Assembly (NCBI RefSeq): GCF_003217515.1
Contig: NZ_QJSX01000005.1
Coordinates: 1 to 64,000, forward strand
Source: Deinococcus yavapaiensis KR-236
GTDB lineage: Bacteria > Deinococcota > Deinococci > Deinococcales > Deinococcaceae
DNA: 64,000 nt
Reading direction: 5' to 3'
How positions within the stretch are numbered: the stretch's first letter is position 1; each line of letters begins with the position of its first letter. Both the position numbers and the translations under genes were made by a program. The notes under the pieces were generated by a model. It was not told the origin of the DNA, searched no databases, and saw only the letters and a program-made list of their open reading frames with translations. Positions 34,856-42,183 of the stretch are shown here, piece by piece.

Positions 34856-35398
34856 ATGGGCCGAGAAGAGCACGTCTCCGCGAGTCCCGAGCGCGTTCGG
34901 GCCGCCGTCCTCACGATCAGCGACACGCGCACGTCCGAGACGGACAAGAGCGGACGTTACCTGCAAGACGCCTTGTCGTCCGCAGGGCACGACGTCGTCG
35001 GATACCGCATCGTGCCCGACGAGGCCGACGAGATTCGGGCCGCCTTTCACGACTTCTCGCGTGTCGCGCAAGTCGTGATTTCGAGCGGTGGAACGGGCAT
35101 CACGGGGCGGGACGTGACGGTTCCGGTCGTGGAAAGCCTGCTTCGCAAGCCGATGCCGGGCTTCGGAGAACTCTTTCGCATGCTCAGCTACGCGGAGGTG
35201 GGCGGCGCGGCGATGCTGAGCCGAGCGGTCGGGGGATTGGCGGACGGAGCCTTGATCTTCGCGCTTCCGGGCAGCTTGAACGCGGCGCAAACGGCGTGGG
35301 ACAAGCTGTTGAAGGACGAACTGGGGCATCTGGTGTTCGAGATGTTGCGGCACGCGCCGAGCGAACGGGCATCGAACGGGCCGGGGAACGCTTCGTGA
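34856..35398 (+). CDS. moaB: Molybdenum cofactor biosynthesis protein MoaB/MogA
   Basis: A 180-residue MoaB/Mog-fold protein. These adenylylate molybdopterin before molybdate insertion. It has the signature ISSGGTGITGRDVT (residues 79-92), the early AAVLTISDTRTSETDKSG, and ALPGSLNAAQTAWD near 140. A C-terminal extension (RHAPSERASNGPGNAS) is poorly conserved. Cofactor for the CO dehydrogenase at 14.7-18.5 kb would depend on it. The stop overlaps the next gene by 4 nt. Confidence 0.9.
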   Translation: MGREEHVSASPERVRAAVLTISDTRTSETDKSGRYLQDALSSAGHDVVGYRIVPDEADEIRAAFHDFSRVAQVVISSGGTGITGRDVTVPVVESLLRKPMPGFGELFRMLSYAEVGGAAMLSRAVGGLADGALIFALPGSLNAAQTAWDKLLKDELGHLVFEMLRHAPSERASNGPGNAS

Positions 35399-35994
35399 TT
35401 CTCGCGTACGTGCTGCTGTGCCTCGCGGCGCTCGTGTACTGGGGCGCGCGCATGGTACGGTTACGGCGCGCGGGATTGTACGAAGCACGCGGATGGCTGG
35501 TGCCCGTCGGGGTGGCCTTGCTGTTCGTGGGGTTGCTTCGCGAGGAGACCGCCGTGCTGATCGGCGTGGGCGGCGCGCTCGCCCTTATCGGGGAGTTCTT
35601 TCCTCAAGTGCGCAGGCGACGCGGCAAGAAGGCGGCGCAGCCTCCGCTGTTACCGAAGTTCGAGCGTTGGAGCACGGCTCGCGAGCCTCACACGCCCGAC
35701 ATCGAGTTGTACTTGGAGGAGACGGGCGCCCGGGTGCGCAACGTCGGGGCCGTGACTTTGCACCTTCGCGGCTGGTCGCCGAGCGGATACAACGGCTGGC
35801 TCAAGCTCTACTCCGAGGAGGACGGCGCGCCCGTCGAGGCGTTGGCGCCCTCGGCCTTCGCGCGCCTCTCGCCGTGGCCCATGCCGAACCGGGGCGTGCG
35901 CGTGTGGTACGTGCGCGAAGACGCGCCGAGCGAGGACTTCGTCTTCAAGGCCGATTGGGAAGAGTCGGCGCGGCGCCTTCGCGAGTTGAATTAG
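35395..35994 (+). CDS. Membrane protein of unknown function
   Basis: A 199-residue protein starting with GTG at 35395 in the moaB stop (GTGA overlap). Two hydrophobic segments occupy about residues 1-16 and 31-65 (WLVPVGVALLFVGLLREETAVLIGVGGALALIGEFF). A basic linker (RRRRGKK) and a soluble domain rich in Trp and Tyr follow (TLHLRGWSPSGYNGWLKLYSEEDGAPVEAL, GVRVWYVREDAP). I recognise no family. Coupling to moaB may only reflect shared transcription. Confidence 0.65.
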   Translation: MILAYVLLCLAALVYWGARMVRLRRAGLYEARGWLVPVGVALLFVGLLREETAVLIGVGGALALIGEFFPQVRRRRGKKAAQPPLLPKFERWSTAREPHTPDIELYLEETGARVRNVGAVTLHLRGWSPSGYNGWLKLYSEEDGAPVEALAPSAFARLSPWPMPNRGVRVWYVREDAPSEDFVFKADWEESARRLRELN

Positions 35995-36011
35995 CGGTCT
36001 TCGCGAAGGTG

Positions 36012-36017
36012 TAGACT
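36012..36017 (+). promoter_or_regulatory. -10 element (TAGACT) of the DUF350 gene
   Basis: TAGACT ends 9 nt before the ATG at 36027; slightly longer spacing than the other leaderless cases. Confidence 0.45.
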
Positions 36018-36026
36018 TTTCTCACA

Positions 36027-36245
36027 ATGGACATCTCGAGGGAAGTCGGCATCCTGCTGCTGTCGGTGTTGTACGCGTTCGTGGGCACGTTGCTGCTGTT
36101 GGTCGGCTATCGGCTGTTCGATCGCTTCACGCCGACCGACGCGCAGAAGAAAATATTCGAGGAGGGCAACGTCGCGGTCGCCGTGTTGTTCGGCGGGTTC
36201 TTGGTCGGCCTCGCGATCGTCATCGCGGCGGCCCTCAGCGGCTGA
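36027..36245 (+). CDS. Small DUF350-like membrane protein
   Basis: A 72-residue protein with two transmembrane helices (EVGILLLSVLYAFVGTLLLLVGYRLFDRF and VAVAVLFGGFLVGLAIVIAAAL). They are joined by TPTDAQKKIFEEGNVA, which matches the repeat unit of DUF350 proteins. It corresponds to a single unit; larger relatives have two or more. Function is unknown. It is convergent with a small minus-strand gene ending 6 nt away. Confidence 0.7.
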   Translation: MDISREVGILLLSVLYAFVGTLLLLVGYRLFDRFTPTDAQKKIFEEGNVAVAVLFGGFLVGLAIVIAAALSG

Positions 36246-36250
36246 TCGTT

Positions 36251-36460
36251 TCAGCGGTCGCGGTCGTCGGTTCGGCCGCTTTCCGCCGAGCCGAGGGCGG
36301 GCGCGTTCGTGGCGCCCGTGTTCGGAATGGGAGGAAGCGGTCCTCGGTCGCGCAAAGCTTCGCCGGGCGTGGAGGGATTGACTTGGTTGCCGCCGCCGTC
36401 CTCGACTTCCTCGACGCTTTTTCCGAGGGGCGGGATGCCGGAGAGTTTGGTATCGTCCAT
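36251..36460 (-). CDS. Small hydrophilic hypothetical protein
   Basis: A 69-residue Pro/Gly-rich, probably unstructured protein (MDDTKLSGIPPLGKSVEEVEDGG ...). AAGGTGAGG precedes the ATG at 36460. The packing against the DUF350 gene, the good ribosome site and the absence of a better frame support it. No family is recognised. It could still be spurious. Confidence 0.5.
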   Translation of the reverse strand: MDDTKLSGIPPLGKSVEEVEDGGGNQVNPSTPGEALRDRGPLPPIPNTGATNAPALGSAESGRTDDRDR

Positions 36461-36525
36461 GCCTCACCTTGCGCCCGCGAGACGCGAGAAGGGTTGGAGG
36501 AACGCGAAGCCGTCTTACGCTTCGA

Positions 36526-36546
36526 CTTGATACGAGTCGTATCAAG
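36526..36546. promoter_or_regulatory. Perfect 10-bp palindrome, candidate operator
   Basis: CTTGATACGA and TCGTATCAAG flank a single G. It lies 62 nt upstream of the hslO -10 and 65 nt upstream of the small minus-strand gene. The shape fits a dimeric HTH repressor; the regulator is unknown. Confidence 0.6.
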
Positions 36547-36608
36547 ATTTCTTCCTCTCCTCGTTCAAGATTGGCAAATCTGTCCTATTTTGGCGCGAGC
36601 CTTACCCC

Positions 36609-36614
36609 TACACT
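36609..36614 (+). promoter_or_regulatory. Leaderless -10 (TACACT) of hslO
   Basis: TACACT ends 6 nt before the GTG at 36621. Confidence 0.55.
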
Positions 36615-36620
36615 AGTTCG

Positions 36621-37514
36621 GTGACTTCAGGAACTTCCTACATGCTGCGCGGCACCGCTGCGAACGACACCCTGCGCGTCCTCGCCATCGACGGGACCGC
36701 CCTCGTGGAAGAAGCGCGCACGCGACACGACCTCAGCCGAACGGCGTCCGCCGCGCTCGGACGCGCCCTCATCGGATCGCTGCTCCTCGCGCAAGTCCTC
36801 ACGAAGACCGACGACGGACGCGTCACCTTGCGCATTCAAGGCGACGGACCCGTGGGTTGGATCGTCGTGGAAGGCTCTGCCGACGGGCTCACGCGCGGCT
36901 ACGTCCGCCAACCGCATGCCGACCTGCCGCCGCGTGAAAGCGACGGCAAACTCGACGTGCGCGGGCTTATCGGCCAAGGCGACCTCGCCGTGACGCGTCT
37001 GCTGGAAAACAGCGAGCCGTACACCGGCACGGTCGAACTCGTGTCCGGCGAGGTCGCCGAGGACCTCGCGTACTACCTCGCGCGCTCCGAGCAGATTCCG
37101 AGCGCCCTGCTGCTCGGCGTGTACGTCGAAGGCGGCCGCGTCACGCACGCGGGCGGCCTGCTCGTTCAAGCCATGCCGGGCGCCAGCGACGAGACCCTCG
37201 CGCGTCTCGAAGCGAACATTCGCGCCATGGGCAACATCACCGACAACTTGCGGCGCGGCTCCATCCTCGAAGCCACGCAACGCGCCCTCGACGGCCTCGG
37301 TCTCACCTTGCACGAGCAGGCCACGACCGCCCGCTTCGAATGCCGCTGCTCCGAGAAGCGCGCGTTGTGGTCCCTCGCGTACTTCTCGCCCGCCGAGCGT
37401 CAGGAGATGATCGACGAGGGCGGCCAAGAAGTCGTATGCCACTGGTGCGGCCACAAGTACCAACTGCAACCCGACCAGATCCGCTCGCTCGACGCGCCGC
37501 ACGCGCAAGCCTAA
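36621..37514 (+). CDS. hslO: Redox-regulated chaperone Hsp33
   Basis: A 297-residue Hsp33, a cytoplasmic holdase switched on by oxidation. The N-terminal domain has YMLRGTAANDTLRVLAIDGTALVEEAR. The C-terminal zinc switch has CRCSEKRAL and CHWCGHKY, the CxC...CxxC arrangement (Cys about 262, 264, 294, 297 of the frame region). The GTG start at 36621 is fixed by the leaderless -10; MLRGTAAND starting seven codons later would be an alternative. Fits the oxidative-stress neighbourhood with sodA. Confidence 0.94.
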   Translation: MTSGTSYMLRGTAANDTLRVLAIDGTALVEEARTRHDLSRTASAALGRALIGSLLLAQVLTKTDDGRVTLRIQGDGPVGWIVVEGSADGLTRGYVRQPHADLPPRESDGKLDVRGLIGQGDLAVTRLLENSEPYTGTVELVSGEVAEDLAYYLARSEQIPSALLLGVYVEGGRVTHAGGLLVQAMPGASDETLARLEANIRAMGNITDNLRRGSILEATQRALDGLGLTLHEQATTARFECRCSEKRALWSLAYFSPAERQEMIDEGGQEVVCHWCGHKYQLQPDQIRSLDAPHAQA

Positions 37515-37527
37515 CTTCTTTTCCCCG

Positions 37528-37566
37528 GCTCCCCTCTTCCATCACGGACAGGGGGGCTATTCTTTG
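37528..37566 (+). terminator. Possible terminator of hslO
   Basis: GCTCCCCT (37528-37535) pairs with AGGGGGGC (37550-37557, one G-T pair) and is followed by TATTCTTT. That T-rich end doubles as the -10 of the next gene. Confidence 0.5.
37558..37563 (+). promoter_or_regulatory. Leaderless -10 (TATTCT)
   Basis: TATTCT ends 7 nt before the ATG at 37571. Confidence 0.5.
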
Positions 37567-37570
37567 CGAG

Positions 37571-38521
37571 ATGACCGACCTCCTTTCCTTCACCGCCACG
37601 CCGGGACGGCTCGACGCCGTGCTGAGCGTCCTGTCCGGCATCAGCCGCTCGCAAGTCGCCTCGCTCATCGAAGGCGGGCTCGTGCGCGTGAACGGCGCCG
37701 CGGCCAGCAAGAGCGGCTTGAAGCTCAAAGGCGGCGAGATCCTCGAAGTGACCGTGCCGCCGCCCGCTCCGAGCGACGTCGTGCCCGAAGACGTTCCCCT
37801 CGACATCCTCTTCGAAGACGACGCCCTCATCGCCGTGAACAAACCGCCCGGCATGGTGACGCACCCCGCGCCGAGCGTGAACAGCGGGACCCTTGTGAAC
37901 GCCTTGCTGGGCCGCATGACCTTGCCGGAGCAGGAAGGCGCCCTCGGACCCGACGGGTACCGCCCGGGCATCGTCCACCGCCTCGACAAGGACACGAGCG
38001 GCGTGATCGTGGTGGCGAAGACCGTGGAAGCGCACGCGCGCCTCGCGGCGGCCTTCAAGGACCGCGACACGAGGAAGACCTACCTCGCGATCTGCGGCGG
38101 CACATGGACGGCCGAAAAGACGACGAGGATCGACGCCCCGATCGGACGCCACCCCGTGGAGCGACAAAAGATGACGGTCGGCGGCGGCGCGGCGCGCGAA
38201 GCGCAAACGACCTTCGTGCCCCTCGCGACGGTCAGGACGAAAGGGCGGACCTTCGCGCTCGTGCGGTGCGAGCCGAGAACGGGCCGCACGCACCAGATTC
38301 GCGTGCACCTCGCCCACCTCGGCTCGCCCATCGTGGGCGACGAGACGTACGGCCGCGAAAGCGACGCCATCGGCCGTCAAGCGCTGCACGCCTGGCAGTT
38401 GCGTCTCCCCCACCCCGTCACGGGCGACGAGCTTCACCTCACGGCGTTCCCGCCCGACGATCTGCTGAGCGCGTGGGTGAAGCTCGGAGGCGACATTCCA
38501 AAAATCCTGACTTCAGAATGA
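37571..38521 (+). CDS. RluD-family 23S rRNA pseudouridine synthase
   Basis: A 316-residue RluA/RluD-family enzyme. An N-terminal S4 RNA-binding domain (about 8-65: GRLDAVLSVLSGISRSQVASLIEGGLVRVNG) is followed by the catalytic domain. The motif GIVHRLDKDTSG holds the nucleophile Asp139. It converts uridines in large-subunit rRNA to pseudouridine; RluD itself modifies helix 69. Whether this is RluD or a sibling cannot be fixed from sequence alone. ATG at 37571 follows a leaderless -10. Confidence 0.9.
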   Translation: MTDLLSFTATPGRLDAVLSVLSGISRSQVASLIEGGLVRVNGAAASKSGLKLKGGEILEVTVPPPAPSDVVPEDVPLDILFEDDALIAVNKPPGMVTHPAPSVNSGTLVNALLGRMTLPEQEGALGPDGYRPGIVHRLDKDTSGVIVVAKTVEAHARLAAAFKDRDTRKTYLAICGGTWTAEKTTRIDAPIGRHPVERQKMTVGGGAAREAQTTFVPLATVRTKGRTFALVRCEPRTGRTHQIRVHLAHLGSPIVGDETYGRESDAIGRQALHAWQLRLPHPVTGDELHLTAFPPDDLLSAWVKLGGDIPKILTSE

Positions 38522-38562
38522 GACATTTGCCGGAATGTCCCGCGTGAAGGCGGTTTTAAGAT
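38522..38562 (+). promoter_or_regulatory. sodA upstream region with GACATT-N6-AATGTC
   Basis: A perfect 6-bp inverted repeat (38522-38527 with 38534-38539) lies 17 nt upstream of TAAGAT (38557-38562), a likely -10. AAAGGAG precedes the sodA ATG. The repeat covers the -35 position, suggesting a repressor or activator site. Confidence 0.5.
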
Positions 38563-38616
38563 GAGCGCGCACCGCGAACGCTCGCTTCGACTTCGCGGCT
38601 ATGAAAGGAGCCATTC

Positions 38617-39246
38617 ATGCCGAAATACGAACTGCCCCCCCTGCCTTACCCCAACGACGCCCTCGAGCCGCACATCGACGCCCAGACGATGGAGATCCAC
38701 CACGACCGTCACCACGCCGCGTACGTCAACAACGCCAACGCGGCGCTCGAAGGTCTCGACGACCTGCAAGCGCTGAGCCCAGAGGAGCTCATCCGCAACC
38801 TCGACCGCGTGCCGCAAGACAAGCGGGGCGCGCTTCGCAACAACGCGGGCGGGCACGTCAACCACTCGATGTTCTGGCAAATCATGGGCCCGAACGGCGG
38901 CGGTCAGCCCACGGGCGAACTCGCGGCGGCCATCGACGAGGCCTTCGGGTCCTTCGACGCGTTCAAGCAGAAGTTCACGCAAGCGGGCATCACCCGCTTC
39001 GGATCGGGCTGGGCGTGGCTCGTCGTGAAGAACGGCAAGCTCGACGTCGTCTCGACCGCCAACCAAGACAACCCCCTCATGGGCGAGGCGGTCGCAGGCG
39101 TCGGCGGCACGCCGATCCTCGGATTGGACGTGTGGGAGCACGGCTACTATCTCAAGTACCAAAACAAGCGCCCCGACTACATCGCCGCGTGGTGGAACAC
39201 GGTGAACTGGGACAAGGTCGCCGAGCTGTACACCGCCGCGAAGTAA
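38617..39246 (+). CDS. sodA: Superoxide dismutase [Mn]
   Basis: A 209-residue Fe/Mn-family SOD that converts superoxide to oxygen and hydrogen peroxide. Metal ligands are His28 (MEIHHDRHH), His83 (GGHVNHSMFW), Asp171 and His175 (DVWEHGYYLKYQNKRPDY). The GPNGGG stretch and Gln placement favour manganese. It is a core antioxidant enzyme of Deinococcus. A 9-bp hairpin at 39277-39304 without T-tract follows and may end the message. Confidence 0.96.
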   Translation: MPKYELPPLPYPNDALEPHIDAQTMEIHHDRHHAAYVNNANAALEGLDDLQALSPEELIRNLDRVPQDKRGALRNNAGGHVNHSMFWQIMGPNGGGQPTGELAAAIDEAFGSFDAFKQKFTQAGITRFGSGWAWLVVKNGKLDVVSTANQDNPLMGEAVAGVGGTPILGLDVWEHGYYLKYQNKRPDYIAAWWNTVNWDKVAELYTAAK

Positions 39247-39276
39247 CGCGCCACGCGAAACAACCGGCAATGCCGC

Positions 39277-39304
39277 GACGGGAGGACCCACGGGCCCTCC
39301 CGTC
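39277..39304 (+). terminator. Possible terminator after sodA
   Basis: GACGGGAGG (39277-39285) pairs with CCTCCCGTC (39296-39304); no T-run follows. Confidence 0.4.
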
Positions 39305-39378
39305 AACATTCGTGCGTCATGCAGGAATCACCGAGCGCGACGTACCTTGCGAAAGCCGGTCGGCAAGGAGGGCGCAGC

Positions 39379-39765
39379 ATGTCAGCGAATCGGGAAAGAA
39401 GGGCGCAGGTGCCGAGGTGGGCAAGGCGGCTGATCGTCGGGCTCGGCACGGCGGTCATCGTCGCGGCGGTTTCGGGCGGGACGCTCGGCGTGCTCGGCGC
39501 GGCGGCAGGATCGGGGGCGGACGCGGGGCGTGCTGCCGCCGCCTTCGCGGGTTTGGCCCTCGGCGTCGGGACACCCCTCGCGCTCGTGCACGCCCTCGTC
39601 GTCGCGCCCCTCGCCGCGAAGGCGAGGCACGCTGCGTGGGCGTTCGTGACACACCTCGTCGGGGGCGCCCTCTTGGCGAGCTTGCTGAGCGTGACGCTCG
39701 CTCCGGTGGGCGCGTTGGGTGGAGCGGTGTTCTTCGCGCTCGAACGACGTTACGGTTCCGAGTAG
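39379..39765 (+). CDS. Small membrane protein of unknown function
   Basis: A 128-residue protein starting MSANRERRAQVPRWARR, with AAGGAGG 7 nt before the ATG. Three hydrophobic stretches follow (LIVGLGTAVIVAAVSGGTLGVLGAA; AAAFAGLALGVGTPLALVHALVVAPLAA; AFVTHLVGGALLASLLSVTLAPVGALGGAVFFAL). The sequence is of low complexity in Ala/Gly/Val. No family recognised. An in-frame ATG 60 nt upstream lacks a ribosome site. Confidence 0.6.
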   Translation: MSANRERRAQVPRWARRLIVGLGTAVIVAAVSGGTLGVLGAAAGSGADAGRAAAAFAGLALGVGTPLALVHALVVAPLAAKARHAAWAFVTHLVGGALLASLLSVTLAPVGALGGAVFFALERRYGSE

Positions 39766-39813
39766 TGCTGTTCGGCGAGGCACGCGGGCGACCGTGATGA
39801 ACGCGCGGTCGGA

Positions 39814-39859
39814 CTCGGCGCTTCACGGGCCGCCGAAAGGCGGCCCGTGAAGCGCCGAG
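39814..39859. terminator. Perfect 21-bp hairpin with GAAA tetraloop
   Basis: 39814-39834 pairs base for base with 39839-39859; the loop is GAAA on the plus strand. It lies between a plus-strand gene end (39765) and a minus-strand gene end (39864). There are no T-tracts, so it may act as a bidirectional terminator or an RNA 3' end protector. Confidence 0.65.
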
Positions 39860-39863
39860 CGGC

Positions 39864-42113
39864 TCAACCGGGAATGAGGCTGATCGGCGTTTCGATCTCG
39901 ACTTCCGCGCCGACCGGACCGAGCATCACGCCCGCCGCCGTTGACTGCTTCACGCCGAAATCCTTGAACGCCCCGCTCGTGTCGACCTTGATGTACACGG
40001 CGCTCTTGGCCCCGGCCGTCAAGACGCCGCCGACGCCCGCCTTCGTGCCCAGCGTGAGGGTGATCTCTCCTTCGAAGGCGTACTCGAGTTCGGCGAATCC
40101 GCCGCTCTCGACGAACAGGAGTTCGCTTTCGAGCACCGTGATTTCCACGGCGACCTTTTCGCAGTTCACGCTGAGCTCGGCGATCTTCAAGTCCGCCTTG
40201 AGCTTGTACGGTCCCGTCAGAGGACATTCGAAGGCTTCGGGCGCTTCCTCTTGAGGTTGCGCTTCGGCCTCGGCCGTGCCGTCGCAGTCCATGCCGTCCG
40301 CCACACGAGTCTCGTATTGCGCCCACAAGTTCCCGGCGCTCGACGCCGTCGCGAGAAGGTTCGAGATGAGGTTCTCGGCTTCCTGCTGCGCGGTGAGGCG
40401 CGCGAGCTTGAAGTCGACGGGATCGGAAATGTTGCTGGCCAGACCCGTCGCGACGCGGTACATGGGGTCCATCAGTTCGGCGTAGGCGCCGTCGAGACGC
40501 AGCATCGACGTGCGCCAGCGAGCGTGGGCCTCCTTGAAAGCGGGGCAGCGCATCGCGTTGTACTTTCGCCTCACGCCCTCGCGACAATCGGAGTCCCGGC
40601 AAGCCGTCAGCTCGGGCGTTTCCGCCGCCGCGATGTCCTTCATGGCCTGCGCGAAACGACCGCTTGGCGTGCGCGAATTGAAAAACACGGTCTGCTGCGA
40701 GTTCGGCTTCGTGGCGTCGAACTGCGACCCGCCGAAGTTCACCGCGCCTTCGTCGCGCGTCAACTCCTCAGCGACGAGCGCGAAGCGCTTTTTGAGGGTC
40801 GGTTCGAACGGCAAGGCGGTGATGCGGAAGACGATGTCGTACACGCGCGCCTTGGCGAGTTCGTCTCCCGGCGAAGGTCGCCTTGCCTGCACGAGGCGTG
40901 CCGCCTGCTGTTGTTGCAACTCGGCGACTTGCTGCATTCGTGCGTCGCTGCGCTGGCGATACCATTCCTGCAACTCTTTCACTTGCTCGAAGAACGCTTG
41001 GCCGTCTTGCACGTTCTTCGGGTACTTCAAGCTCGGAAGCTTCCAACCGCGTCCACGCGACAAGTCGTACACTTCGTGAGCCGGGGTGAGCACCAACGTG
41101 CGCGCGGCCGTACCGGTCGAGGTCGAAGTCGGCGTGGACGGGGGCGCCGTCGGTGGTGAGGACGGTCCTCCGGGCACGGCGGGCGGCGCGGGAGGAGGCG
41201 TCGCCGTCGCCGTCGAGGCGTTCTTCGGAGCGGGACCACGCCGCCCTGCGGCGGCGAAGTACGTCACCGCTTCGGTCTTCTTGCCTTGTGCCCGCAAGGC
41301 GAGCGCGAGGTTGCGCTTCGCTTCCGCCAAGAACGGGTCGAGGCGTACGGCTTCTCGCAAGGCCGTTTCCGCGTCGGCGAAACGCCCGAGGGTGAGCAGC
41401 GCGTGACCGCGCGCGTTGAGCATCACGGCGCGCGACACGAAGGCGCCGCTCGGCGTGCCGAGCTTGTTCGCCTCGTCGAGGAACGAGAGGGCTTCGTACG
41501 GCATGCCGAGCAAGCTCAGCAAGCCTGCGGCGTTCACGAGATGCGCGGGGTTCTTCGCGTCTCGCGCGTGCGCCGCCAAGAGGGCGGCGAGGGCGATGGC
41601 AGGACGGTTCTTGAGGACTCCGGTCGCGACGACGCCTTGGAGTTGCGCGGCCGTCTTGCCTTGCAGCAAGTTCGCGAGTCGGTCGATGTCTTTTTGCGGC
41701 GCGTCGAGGTAGGCGGCGTGACGCGCGCCGTTCAGGGCCTCGGCGAACGTCACCGCTTTCACCGCGCCGCGAACGGGCGCGGGCGTGCCGGAAAGGTTGC
41801 CTTTCGCTTTCGCCCTCAAGCGGTCAAGTTCGGCTTTGGTGGCCTTGTAGTTCGGGTCGCTCGGCGACATGGCGCTCAGCGCGCGTTCATAGGTGCCGAT
41901 CACCGAGAAGTCCGCGCGGACGTCCGCGCGGTTGGGAAAGCGATTGGCGAACGCGGCCTCCAGCAACTGCGCGGTCACGTCGTCATCGGTTGCGGGAGGG
42001 GCGTCGCTCCAGCCGACCCAACGCTCGCTCGTGACGGCTTGGGCGGACGCGACGTCGGCGAGGCAAACGGCGAGGGGGCTCGCGAGCAGCAAGGCCGTCA
42101 GGAGGCGTTTCAT
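39864..42113 (-). CDS. Exported TPR-repeat protein of unknown function
   Basis: A 749-residue exported protein. Signal peptide MKRLLTALLLASPLAVCLADVASA. TPR-like helices occupy about residues 150-290 (GHALLTLGRFADAETALREAVRLDPFLAEAKRNLALALRAQGKKTEAVTYFAAAG). A Pro/Thr-rich linker (about 295-345) is followed by a helical region with QQQ runs. A C-terminal beta-rich part (EITVLESELLFVESGGFAELEYAFEGEITLTLG) ends in ISLIPG. Six or so Cys residues suggest disulfides (CRDSDCREG). The start is the ATG at 42113, set by TACCTT 7 nt upstream. No family known to me. Confidence 0.7.
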   Translation of the reverse strand: MKRLLTALLLASPLAVCLADVASAQAVTSERWVGWSDAPPATDDDVTAQLLEAAFANRFPNRADVRADFSVIGTYERALSAMSPSDPNYKATKAELDRLRAKAKGNLSGTPAPVRGAVKAVTFAEALNGARHAAYLDAPQKDIDRLANLLQGKTAAQLQGVVATGVLKNRPAIALAALLAAHARDAKNPAHLVNAAGLLSLLGMPYEALSFLDEANKLGTPSGAFVSRAVMLNARGHALLTLGRFADAETALREAVRLDPFLAEAKRNLALALRAQGKKTEAVTYFAAAGRRGPAPKNASTATATPPPAPPAVPGGPSSPPTAPPSTPTSTSTGTAARTLVLTPAHEVYDLSRGRGWKLPSLKYPKNVQDGQAFFEQVKELQEWYRQRSDARMQQVAELQQQQAARLVQARRPSPGDELAKARVYDIVFRITALPFEPTLKKRFALVAEELTRDEGAVNFGGSQFDATKPNSQQTVFFNSRTPSGRFAQAMKDIAAAETPELTACRDSDCREGVRRKYNAMRCPAFKEAHARWRTSMLRLDGAYAELMDPMYRVATGLASNISDPVDFKLARLTAQQEAENLISNLLATASSAGNLWAQYETRVADGMDCDGTAEAEAQPQEEAPEAFECPLTGPYKLKADLKIAELSVNCEKVAVEITVLESELLFVESGGFAELEYAFEGEITLTLGTKAGVGGVLTAGAKSAVYIKVDTSGAFKDFGVKQSTAAGVMLGPVGAEVEIETPISLIPG

Positions 42114-42120
42114 GATGCGC

Positions 42121-42126
42121 AAGGTA
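42121..42126 (-). promoter_or_regulatory. Leaderless -10 (TACCTT)
   Basis: TACCTT on the minus strand ends 7 nt before the ATG at 42113. Confidence 0.5.
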
Positions 42127-42183
42127 CGCGGCCGATCATGATCGAAGCGTGGTTACGGCATGGCGCGCCGTCCGCTCGGCACG

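Noticed and set aside
36383..36616. 77-codon plus-strand frame upstream of hslO
   Set aside because: It crosses the palindrome, overlaps the small minus-strand gene and lacks homology; the hslO promoter lies inside it.
42137..42148. CGATCATGATCG palindrome upstream of the TPR gene
   Set aside because: A 12-bp palindrome with an ATGAT core near the -10 is too short to separate from chance in this sequence without conservation data.
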